The translations under genes and the position numbers were made by a program. The notes below the pieces were generated by a model. It was not told the DNA's origin. It did no database searches and saw nothing but the letters and a program-made list of their open reading frames with translations. Shown one piece after another: positions 57,529 through 64,000 of a DNA stretch of 64,000 nucleotides (position 1 is the first letter of the stretch; each line of letters starts with the position of its first letter). The DNA comes from Candidatus Fermentithermobacillaceae bacterium (GTDB taxonomy: Bacteria; Bacillota; Sulfobacillia; Fermentithermobacillales; Fermentithermobacillaceae): the NCBI GenBank assembly GCA_012841375.1, contig DUUV01000044.1, positions 1-64,000 of the forward strand, given 5' to 3'.

Positions 57529-59085
57529 CTATGTGATGATAAGGCTGTCGCGGTCCATTTCACCCGGCTTCGGTATGCCGAGCATACTGAGAACCGTAGG
57601 CGCCACGTCGGCCAAGACTCCCGGGCGGAGCCGCGCCCCTCTGTATCTCTCACCTACAAGGATGCACGGTACGGGGTTCATGGAGTGATATGTATGAGAC
57701 GAAGCCTCCTGAGCCCCGCCGTCATGTCCGTCCTCTCGCGGCACAAGGTCCTCCACGTTGCCGTGGTCAGCGACCACCAGCGCCGAGCCGCCTTTCGCCA
57801 GGATACCGTCTACGAGCTCACCCAGGCAACGGTCTACTGTCTCCAGGGCGGCAACCGCCGCCTCGTATACGCCGGTGTGGCCGACCATGTCGGGGTTGGC
57901 GTAGTTCAGGACGATGAAGTCAAAGTCGCCCTTCTCAATGCGGTCCAGGGCCGCCGCCGTCACCTCGGGCGCGCTCATCTCGGGCTTCTTATCGTAGGTC
58001 GCCACTTCCTTCGGCGAAGGGATCAGTACGCGCTCTTCGCCGGGGAAAGGGTCGTCCTTCTTGCCGTTTAGAAAGAACGTCACGTGGGCGTACTTCTCGG
58101 TCTCGGCGATCCTGAGCTGCCGGAGCCCGGCCTTGGAGACCACCTCTCCCAAAGTGTTGTCCAGCGTGAGCGGTAGATAGGCGAAGGGTGCCTCAAGGCC
58201 TTCCTCGTACCGCATCATCCCGCAATAGTGGACATCCGGCTTAGGCCCCCGATCAAACCACTTGAACTCTTCGTCAAGGAACGTATATGTAAGCTCCCTA
58301 GCCCTGTCAGCTCTGAAGTTGAAAAAGATCAGGGCATCGCCGTCCCGCACCGTGGCGGGGCTACCCGCGATGTGGATTGCGGTAGGCTGCACGAACTCGT
58401 CGGACTCGTCCCGGGCGTACGCTTCCTCCAATGCGGAGCGCCAATCTCCGGCCCTCAGACCCTCGCCTTTGGTCAGCAGCCTGTAGGCGCGCTCCACCCT
58501 GTCCCACCTCTTGTCGCGGTCCATGGCCCAGTAGCGGCCTGTGATTGACGCGATGGCTCCGGTGGAAAGCTCATCCATCTTGTCTTCCAGGAGCTTAAGG
58601 TACATGGCGGCCGAGCGCGGAGGTACGTCTCTTCCGTCTAAAAAAGCGTGTACGTAGGTCTTCCCAACGCCGTTTTCTTTGGCCATCTTGAGGAGCGCGA
58701 AAAGGTGTGTCTCGAGGCTGTGCACTCCTCCATCCGACACCAAGCCCATGAGATGGAGGGCCGAAGACCTCTCTCGCGCATGGGCCATGGCCCCGAGAAG
58801 GGCCGGGTTCCGGAAAAAAGACCCGTTCTCGATGTCACGTGAGATCCGCATGACGTCTTGATAGACGATGCGGCCGGCGCCGATATTCAGGTGACCGACG
58901 TTTGAGTCTCCCATCTGTCCGGGCATGAGGCCGACGGCTTCCGCCGAAGCGTCCAGAGTCGTATGGGGGTACTCCCTCCAAAGCCTCTCGAAACGAGGTG
59001 TCCCGGCATCGGTCACGGCACACCTCGGCTCACAAGGAATGCCCCAGCCGTCCAGGATGATGAGAGCGACAGGCCGGTCTTTCAT
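57529..59085 (-). CDS. gpmI: 2,3-bisphosphoglycerate-independent phosphoglycerate mutase
   Basis: A 518-residue cofactor-independent mutase. GGAGGG precedes ATG 59085. [16 protein letters not shown] carries the Asp ligand. The phosphoserine region [48 protein letters not shown] and the late [17 protein letters not shown] and [12 protein letters not shown] motifs are intact. Two Mn ions are used in this alkaline-phosphatase-fold enzyme. The ORF is followed by eno and preceded by tpiA in the same operon. Confidence 0.97.
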   Translation of the reverse strand: MKDRPVALIILDGWGIPCEPRCAVTDAGTPRFERLWREYPHTTLDASAEAVGLMPGQMGDSNVGHLNIGAGRIVYQDVMRISRDIENGSFFRNPALLGAMAHARERSSALHLMGLVSDGGVHSLETHLFALLKMAKENGVGKTYVHAFLDGRDVPPRSAAMYLKLLEDKMDELSTGAIASITGRYWAMDRDKRWDRVERAYRLLTKGEGLRAGDWRSALEEAYARDESDEFVQPTAIHIAGSPATVRDGDALIFFNFRADRARELTYTFLDEEFKWFDRGPKPDVHYCGMMRYEEGLEAPFAYLPLTLDNTLGEVVSKAGLRQLRIAETEKYAHVTFFLNGKKDDPFPGEERVLIPSPKEVATYDKKPEMSAPEVTAAALDRIEKGDFDFIVLNYANPDMVGHTGVYEAAVAALETVDRCLGELVDGILAKGGSALVVADHGNVEDLVPREDGHDGGAQEASSHTYHSMNPVPCILVGERYRGARLRPGVLADVAPTVLSMLGIPKPGEMDRDSLIIT

Positions 59086-59101
59086 GAATCCATCCCTCCG
59101 C

Positions 59102-59899
59102 TTACCTGGCCCGCCTGTCCGGCCTTGCCCTCAACACCGTAAGAGCGAGACGGGCGAACTCGACCGGGTCCAGGCTCGCCCCGCCCACCAAGGCGCCGTC
59201 GATCTCCTCACGGGTCATGAATGAGCGGATATTTCCAGACTTGACACTGCCTCCGTAGAGCACTCTCACGTCCTCTGACGCATTTCCGCCGTAAACGGAG
59301 TCAACTGTCTCACGAATATGGGAGATGACCTCCGCGGCATCGTCCGGGCGGGCCTCCTTGCCGGTGCCGATGGCCCAGACCGGCTCGTACGCGATGACTA
59401 CGTGAGAAGACTCCTCCCTCTTCACCAGCGATAATCCCTCTCGAGTCATATCGGCATTCACCTTAAGGGCATCGCCTTGCTCTCGTTGGACCAAGGTCTC
59501 GCCGACACACAGGACGGGCTTGAGCCCCGCGTCCAAAGCAGCCCTCACCTTCTTGGCGACCAACTCGCCGGTCTCGCCGATCACGTGACGCCTCTCGGAA
59601 TGGCCTACAATGACGTACCGGCAACCCAGGTCTTTCAGCATGAGGGGCGAGATCTCGCCGGTGAACGCTCCTTTTTCCTGCCAGTAGACGTCCTGAGCCC
59701 CGATCGCCACGGGGTAAGACGCCAGCGCCGAAGAAAGGGCCGGGATGGACGTGAACGGCGGGCAGATGAGTATCTCAGGCCACGGGTCCTGGCTATCCAG
59801 GAGCGATTGGACCTCAGGGATGAAGGCCCCTGCGAAGGATAAGGTCTCGCCTACCGTCTTGTTCATCTTCCAGTTCGCCGCAAGCAAAGGAACACGCAA
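59102..59899 (-). CDS. tpiA: Triosephosphate isomerase
   Basis: A 265-residue TIM barrel. GGGGGA 7 nt upstream selects TTG 59899 (MRVPLLAANWKMNKT); the track's TTG at 59914 lies in the Shine-Dalgarno-like G-run. The substrate-binding AANWKMNK, the catalytic GHSERRHV (His), AYEPVWAIGTG (Glu and flexible loop) and YGGSVKSGN phosphate-binding motif are present. It links DHAP to glyceraldehyde-3-phosphate in the operon between pgk and gpmI. Confidence 0.97.
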   Translation of the reverse strand: MRVPLLAANWKMNKTVGETLSFAGAFIPEVQSLLDSQDPWPEILICPPFTSIPALSSALASYPVAIGAQDVYWQEKGAFTGEISPLMLKDLGCRYVIVGHSERRHVIGETGELVAKKVRAALDAGLKPVLCVGETLVQREQGDALKVNADMTREGLSLVKREESSHVVIAYEPVWAIGTGKEARPDDAAEVISHIRETVDSVYGGNASEDVRVLYGGSVKSGNIRSFMTREEIDGALVGGASLDPVEFARLALTVLRARPDRRAR

Positions 59900-59978
59900 T
59901 TGAGATTCCCCCAATCGTGGAGGGGCCTCCGGTCCGTCTCCTTTCGGAACCCGGCTGCGGAGGCCGCTTCATTTCTCG

Positions 59979-61163
59979 TCAGTTTCTTTCAATGAGGACC
60001 GAAACACCGGGAAGCTCTCTTCCTTCGAGGAACTCGAGGGAAGCGCCGCCTCCGGTCGACAAATGGTCAATCTTGTCCCTGAGTCCCGACATCTCTATCG
60101 CGGACAGGGAGTCTCCCCCGCCTACCACCGTAAAGCCTGTAACGCCGGCCAGCGCGGCAGCCATCTCCAAGGTACCGCCCCTGAACGGCTCAACCTCGAA
60201 CACTCCCAAGGGGCCGTTCCAGAACACTGTCTTGGATGACCTAACCGCCGAGACGTACTCCTTACGGGCGCCCGGGCCGATGTCCAGCGCCATCATATCG
60301 TCCGGGATCTCGCCGGCTTCAACGACGCTTGCGGGCACGCCGGCTTCGGGAGACCGGGCTACGACGACATCAACAGGAAGGAGGACTTTCTTGCCGCCGA
60401 GAGACGCCTTCTCGAGGATCGCCCTGGCCTCGTCAACCATGGAAGGTTCGGCCAGCGATTTCCCTACGGCATGTCCTTGCGCCATGAGGAACGTGTTGGC
60501 CATGCCGCCGCCTATGAGAAGGTTATCCACCCTGTCCAAGAGGTTCTTGAGCACGGCCAGTTTATCGGAGACTTTGGCTCCCCCGATGACCGCAGTGAAA
60601 GGCCTCTCAGGGTTCTCCAGGAGCCTGCCCAGGGCCTCCACCTCTTTTTCCATGAGAAGGCCTGCGTAGGCAGGTATGTACGCGGCGATCCCCGCAGTCG
60701 ATGCATGGGCCCGGTGGGCGGCGCCGAATGCGTCGTTCACAAAGATATCGGCCAGCGACGCCATATCTCTGGCAAAGTCAGGGTCATTTTTCTCCTCACC
60801 CGGATAGAACCGTACGTTCTCCAGGAGGACAACCGATCCCGGGGACATGCCGCTCACGTACACCGATACTTCCGGTCCAACGCAATCGTTGAGCTTTATC
60901 ACTTTCATGCCCAGGAGCTCGCTCAGCCGGAGAGCGACGGCATCCAGACGGAGTTCTGGGACCACCTTGCCTTTGGGCCTGCCTAGATGGGACGCCAAGA
61001 TCACCTTGGCTCCGCGGGCCGCGAGGTACTCGATCGTAGGAAGCGCCGCCCTTATCCGCGAGTCGTCGGTTATTCTGCCGTCTTTCATGGGCACGTTGAA
61101 GTCAACGCGACAGAAACACCGCTTGTCCTTGACATCAATGTCCCGTATAGTCGCTTTGGCCAT
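59979..61163 (-). CDS. pgk: Phosphoglycerate kinase
   Basis: A 394-residue enzyme making ATP from 1,3-bisphosphoglycerate. GAGGAGGG leads into ATG 61163. Motifs include RVDFNVPMKDGRITDDSRI, HLGRPKGKVVPELRL, LLENVRFYPGEEKNDPDF, VNDAFGAAHRAHAST, AVIGGAKVSDKL and VGGGDSLSAIE with the final STGGGASLEFLEGRELPGV. It lies 29 bp after gap and 79 bp before tpiA on the same strand. Confidence 0.98.
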   Translation of the reverse strand: MAKATIRDIDVKDKRCFCRVDFNVPMKDGRITDDSRIRAALPTIEYLAARGAKVILASHLGRPKGKVVPELRLDAVALRLSELLGMKVIKLNDCVGPEVSVYVSGMSPGSVVLLENVRFYPGEEKNDPDFARDMASLADIFVNDAFGAAHRAHASTAGIAAYIPAYAGLLMEKEVEALGRLLENPERPFTAVIGGAKVSDKLAVLKNLLDRVDNLLIGGGMANTFLMAQGHAVGKSLAEPSMVDEARAILEKASLGGKKVLLPVDVVVARSPEAGVPASVVEAGEIPDDMMALDIGPGARKEYVSAVRSSKTVFWNGPLGVFEVEPFRGGTLEMAAALAGVTGFTVVGGGDSLSAIEMSGLRDKIDHLSTGGGASLEFLEGRELPGVSVLIERN

Positions 61164-61192
61164 TGGTCCAGACCCTCCTCTGTGAAAGGGCC

Positions 61193-62197
61193 CTAGACGC
61201 CCTTGGAACCGATGAAGGAGACTATGTCACACAGCCTCTCGCAGTAACCCCACTCGTTGTCGTACCACGCGACGATCTTCATGAGCTCTCCCATCGCCAT
61301 GGTGGAAAGCCCGTCCACAACCGATGATTCGCGCATACCCTTAAAGTCGCTGGAAACCAGCGGTGCGTAAGTTATGCCCAGAATCCCTTTAAGGGGGCCG
61401 TTGGCGGCCTCTTCAAAGGCCTTGTTGACTTCTTCGGTGGACGCCTTCTTCTTGAGCCGGACTACCAAGTCAACTACGGATACGGTGGGAATCGGCACGC
61501 GGAAAGCCATCCCATTGAACTTGCCTTGGAGCTGCGGGAGCACAAGGCTGACGGCCTTAGCGGCCCCGCTGGTCGTGGGGATGATGTTGAGAGCCCCGGC
61601 ACGCGCCCTGCGGAGGTCCTTGTGGGCGAAATCCAGGATAACCTGGTCGTTGGTGTAAGCGTGCACGGTGGTCATGAGACCTTCTTCGATACCGAATTTC
61701 TCATCCAGCACTTTGGCAACCGGAGCGAGTCCGTTGGTGGTGCACGAAGCGTTGGAGATGACGTTGTGCTTCTCAGGGTCGTAGGAGTCATGGTTGACAC
61801 CCATCACTATGGTGATGTCCTCACCCTTGGCAGGCGCCGATATTACCACCTTGCGGGCACCGGCAGGATCGATGTGAGCGAAAGCTTTCTGTGCCTCGGT
61901 GAACCTCCCCGTCGACTCTACGACGACCTGGACCCCCAGGTCCTTCCACGGAAGCTTGCCGGGCTCTCTCTCGGCAAGCACCTTGACCATCCGGCCGCCG
62001 ACGGTGAAACCGCCCTCGCAGAGCTTCACTTCCTCGGGAAGTGTGCCGTAGTTGGAGTCATACTTGAGCAGGTGGGCCAGAGTGCCGGGATCTGTAAGGT
62101 CGTTTATGGCGACTATCTCCATGTCTTCTCTGGCCATGGCCGCCCTATAGAACCGCCGCCCGATGCTTCCGAAACCGTTTACTCCTACCCGTAGCAT
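61193..62197 (-). CDS. gap: Glyceraldehyde-3-phosphate dehydrogenase, type I
   Basis: A 334-residue dehydrogenase. GGAGGAGG precedes ATG 62197. NAD-binding RVGVNGFGSIGRRFYRA, active-site Cys in SNASCTTNGLAPV, the HAYTNDQ loop, RRARAGALNIIPTTSGAAKAV and the terminal WYDNEWGYCERLCDIV are canonical. The gene heads the gap-pgk-tpiA-gpmI-eno-secG operon. The usual regulator gene cggR is not next to it. Confidence 0.98.
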   Translation of the reverse strand: MLRVGVNGFGSIGRRFYRAAMAREDMEIVAINDLTDPGTLAHLLKYDSNYGTLPEEVKLCEGGFTVGGRMVKVLAEREPGKLPWKDLGVQVVVESTGRFTEAQKAFAHIDPAGARKVVISAPAKGEDITIVMGVNHDSYDPEKHNVISNASCTTNGLAPVAKVLDEKFGIEEGLMTTVHAYTNDQVILDFAHKDLRRARAGALNIIPTTSGAAKAVSLVLPQLQGKFNGMAFRVPIPTVSVVDLVVRLKKKASTEEVNKAFEEAANGPLKGILGITYAPLVSSDFKGMRESSVVDGLSTMAMGELMKIVAWYDNEWGYCERLCDIVSFIGSKGV

Positions 62198-62257
62198 GGA
62201 ATCTACCTCCTCCTGTCGTGGTGCCGCCCATCTCAGAAAAGAGAGGGTGGCGCCCCC

Positions 62258-62263
62258 ATTATA
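62258..62263 (-). promoter_or_regulatory. Candidate -10 of the glycolytic operon
   Basis: TATAAT on the minus strand lies about 60 nt before the gap start. A nearby CCTAT/ATAGG inverted repeat straddles the -35 region. No clear -35 hexamer was found at 16-18 nt. Confidence 0.45.
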
Positions 62264-62318
62264 TCCCTATGTGGATAGGAAACCCACCCCTGGGAAACGC
62301 CTTTGGGCGTGCCGCCGA

Positions 62319-62837
62319 TCACAGGTAGAGGATGAGTCCCAGCGCTCCGGCCGCTAATAGCACCATCACAGGGTCTTTGCGAAAACGCAGGATCAGGACT
62401 GCCGAAACGGCCGCCACGGCGCCGGGGATAACCCCGGTCAACGTTGACGGGACCACCGACCATGCCGCCGCCGCGACCAGGACAACTACCACCGGACGGA
62501 TTCCCTTGAATATGTCTTTCACCAAAGGGAGACCGCGATACCTGTAGAAGAGAAAACCGAGGATGAGCATGATCACAAGTGAAGGTGTGACGACCCCCAA
62601 CGTGGCAGCAACTGAGCCCCAGAACCCGCTGACTTTGTAGCCGACATACGTGGCAGAGTTTATGGCGATGGGACCCGGGGTGGCCTGGGAAAGAGCTATA
62701 ACGTCCACGAACTCTCCCATGCTGAGCCATTGCCTTACATCGACCACCTCAGTGGATATGAGCGGGATCATGGCGTAACCGCCGCCGAAACTGAAGGCGC
62801 CGATCTTGAAAAAGCTGAGAAAGAGCTGGAAAAGCAA
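62319..62837 (-). CDS. ChrA-type chromate transporter half protein, second copy
   Basis: A 172-residue membrane protein of the short ChrA (CHR) family. AAGGAGG 10 nt upstream selects TTG 62837. The track start at 62915 would overlap the preceding gene. SFFKIGAFSFGGGYAMIPLIS and SQATPGPIAINSATYVGYKV are the characteristic ChrA N-terminal half. Five or six TMs follow. Short ChrA proteins usually act as pairs with opposite topology, and its partner is encoded 19 bp upstream. Confidence 0.88.
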   Translation of the reverse strand: MLFQLFLSFFKIGAFSFGGGYAMIPLISTEVVDVRQWLSMGEFVDVIALSQATPGPIAINSATYVGYKVSGFWGSVAATLGVVTPSLVIMLILGFLFYRYRGLPLVKDIFKGIRPVVVVLVAAAAWSVVPSTLTGVIPGAVAAVSAVLILRFRKDPVMVLLAAGALGLILYL

Positions 62838-62856
62838 AAGGTCGCGTCCTCCTTGA

Positions 62857-63462
62857 CTAGTCTTCGTCTGAACCCTGCGCCTCTCCGCGGGTCTCGCCCT
62901 CTTGCCGGCCGCCACGGCGGTTCCACACGCCCGACAATATCCCTAGGAGACCCGACATGAGGACCGCGACGACCGGCCCCTCACCGAGCACGAACAACAG
63001 GAACACGCCGGCAGCCACAAACCATAGGTCGCTCCGCTCCCTAATGGAGCCCTTGCCCACCTGCCATACGGCAGCTGCCAACAGGCCTAGGATGGCCGGC
63101 CTCATCCCCCGGAAAAAGGCATCTATTACAGGTGCGCTCTTGTATCTCACCAGCACCGAAGCGAACGCGAGTATGGTCAGGAACGATGGCAGGGCGGCGC
63201 CGGCAACCGCTGACAGAGAGCCGAGAACCCCACGCATCTTGTACCCGGTGACCGTGGCTGTGTTGACGGCGATGGGACCGGGACCGCTTTGAGCGATGGC
63301 CAGAAGGTCGACGAACTCAGAGTCTTCCAACCATCTTCGCCGCTCCACCAGTTCTCTCTTGATGAGCGGGATCATGGCCCAGCCGCCGCCGAAAGTAAAG
63401 GCACCGATGAGGAAAAAGCTCCAGAAGATAGAGATACACGACGCAGTTTTTGGTTTCGTCAG
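62857..63462 (-). CDS. ChrA-type chromate transporter half protein, first copy
   Basis: A protein of about 201 residues that the ORF track mis-starts at 63375. Reading upstream in frame recovers ASCISIFWSFFLIGAFTFGGG then WAMIPLIKREL, the family's first helix. The first codon is probably CTG at 63462 or ATT at 63465; there is no ATG, GTG or TTG in frame before. GCGGGGGC lies just ahead and a TGCTATAAT promoter lies 30 nt upstream. AIAQSGPGPIAVNTATVTGYKM is the paired ChrA motif. Together with the second copy it forms a two-gene transporter for chromate or another oxyanion. Confidence 0.82.
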   Translation of the reverse strand: MTKPKTASCISIFWSFFLIGAFTFGGGWAMIPLIKRELVERRRWLEDSEFVDLLAIAQSGPGPIAVNTATVTGYKMRGVLGSLSAVAGAALPSFLTILAFASVLVRYKSAPVIDAFFRGMRPAILGLLAAAVWQVGKGSIRERSDLWFVAAGVFLLFVLGEGPVVAVLMSGLLGILSGVWNRRGGRQEGETRGEAQGSDED

Positions 63463-63490
63463 AATCGCCCCCGCAGGATTTTGCCCATTG

Positions 63491-63499
63491 ATTATAGCA
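63491..63499 (-). promoter_or_regulatory. Extended -10 promoter of the chrA pair
   Basis: TGCTATAAT on the minus strand is a consensus extended -10. It lies right after the rpoD terminator and about 30 nt before the inferred non-ATG start of the first ChrA protein. Confidence 0.6.
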
Positions 63500-63510
63500 T
63501 CAACAAGAAG

Positions 63511-63536
63511 AAAAAGCCCCTTTTTAGAGGGCTTTT
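63511..63536 (-). terminator. Intrinsic terminator of rpoD
   Basis: AAAAGCCC pairs with GGGCTTTT around a 9-nt loop. On the minus strand the stem runs into TTTTTCTTCTT. It lies 20 nt after the rpoD stop. The stem's A-rich start means it may also work on the plus strand. Confidence 0.8.
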
Positions 63537-63555
63537 GTCGACGAGCATGCGGGAG

Positions 63556-64000
63556 TTATACCAGATAGTCCTTGAGCCTCTTGCTTCTCTGCGGGTGGCG
63601 CAGCTTCCGGAGAGCTTTGGCTTCAATCTGCCGTATCCTCTCTCTTGTCACGCCGAACTCACGGCCCACTTCCTCGAGGGTGCGGGCCTTCCCGTCATCA
63701 AGACCGAACCTGAGCCTGAGAACCCTCTGCTCCCTGTCATTCAGCGTATCGAGAACGCTCTCTATCTGCTCTCTGAGAAGGAGGAAAGAGGCAGCGTCGA
63801 CCGGAGCCGGCGCATCTTCGTCTTCAATGAAGTCACCCAAATGGCTGTCTTCTTCCTCACCGATGGGAGTCTCCAGAGAGACCGGCTCCTGGGCTATCTT
63901 GAGGATGTCCCTCACCTTGTCGGCGGTGATCCCCATCTCCTCGGCCACTTCCTCAGGGGTGGGTTCCCGTCCCAGCTCTTGGATAAGGTGGCGCGAAGTC
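63556..64000 (-). CDS. rpoD: RNA polymerase sigma factor RpoD, C-terminal part
   Basis: The C-terminal 147 residues of the primary sigma factor. The gene runs off the right edge; the frame continues past the track's ATG to [20 protein letters not shown]. Region 3 ([40 protein letters not shown]) and region 4 ([51 protein letters not shown]) are the canonical sigma-70 group 1 sequence. The -35-binding helix-turn-helix is intact. The TTGACA/TATAAT-like promoters found in the window fit this factor. Confidence 0.97.
   Translation of the reverse strand, partial: TSRHLIQELGREPTPEEVAEEMGITADKVRDILKIAQEPVSLETPIGEEEDSHLGDFIEDEDAPAPVDAASFLLLREQIESVLDTLNDREQRVLRLRFGLDDGKARTLEEVGREFGVTRERIRQIEAKALRKLRHPQRSKRLKDYLV

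Noticed and set aside
1-64000. Prophage, IS element, integron or genomic island
   Set aside because: No transposase, integrase, phage structural gene or flanking direct repeat with tRNA was recognised; most genes are metabolic or housekeeping.

Overview
The window looks like a chromosome segment from a GC-rich, probably anaerobic and possibly thermophilic member of a deep-branching Bacillota lineage. This is inferred from content, not from a database search. Pointers are the eno-secG-smpB-ssrA neighbourhood, Lgt, a PdaB-like polysaccharide deacetylase, an ECF-type thiamine transporter under a TPP riboswitch, Rex, a CheY-OmpR/HAMP-kinase pair, an RpoD-type sigma factor, strong AGGAGG ribosome binding sites and frequent TTG/GTG starts. 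An HspR-type MerR regulator of dnaK is unusual for classical Bacillota and fits an early branch. No phage, IS element, CRISPR array or rRNA/tRNA gene was seen. The only large RNA gene is tmRNA. No stretch longer than about 300 bp lacks a gene or RNA.

Layout. 1-4.2 kb: edge of a GNAT-like gene, an OmpR-type response regulator and kinase, a secreted coiled-coil protein behind 11-bp-phased TTAACA-like repeats, and a CBS-ACT protein. 4.2-12.2 kb: mnmA, then a sugar locus with two GH4 NAD-dependent glycosidases, a GPH-family symporter, a PIG-L deacetylase and a BadF/NagK-type kinase, plus an Sm-like protein split by a Gly/Pro-rich insert. 12.4-15.6 kb: hspR-dnaK-grpE (minus strand, no dnaJ). 15.7-18.4 kb: two MacB/FtsX-like permeases without an ATPase. 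18.5-23.2 kb: methylmalonyl-CoA genes (mmdA-like carboxyltransferase, small subunit, biotin carrier, B12-binding subunit, meaB) with a Rex gene and a Rex-type operator upstream. 23.3-28.5 kb: Gx transporter, a large PAS-GAF-HD-GYP-GAF-GGDEF protein, lgt, a LolD-like ATPase. 28.6-35 kb: a secreted lipase-like/PKD protein coupled to a membrane protein, a glycerate kinase-Nudix fusion and a dipeptidase. 35.1-37 kb: a plus-strand cluster of four small genes including an orphan YbaB paralogue. 37.1-41.4 kb: PdaB-like deacetylase, thiN-thiT, MATE pump, glutaredoxin. 41.6-47.9 kb: AbrB/PIN toxin-antitoxin pair, adenosine-specific kinase, 3-hydroxyacyl-CoA dehydrogenase, AI-2E permease, rarA, threonine aldolase. 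48-55.8 kb: thioredoxin, coaE, polA, tmRNA, a beta-propeller lipoprotein, smpB, HD protein. 55.9-62.2 kb: glycolytic operon gap-pgk-tpiA-gpmI-eno-secG. 62.3-64 kb: paired ChrA-type half transporters and the 3' end of rpoD.

How it fits together: triose-phosphate glycolysis, Rex-controlled propionate/methylmalonyl-CoA metabolism and uptake/cleavage of amino-sugar disaccharides suggest a fermenter that balances NADH. The most interesting unexplained pieces are the YbaB-containing small-gene cluster (35.1-37.0 kb), the PTS-free GH4/PIG-L sugar pathway, the glycerate kinase-Nudix fusion, the split Sm-like protein and the secreted lipase-like/PKD pair. Many ORF-track starts were shortened to the codon placed 6-10 nt after a clear Shine-Dalgarno sequence.
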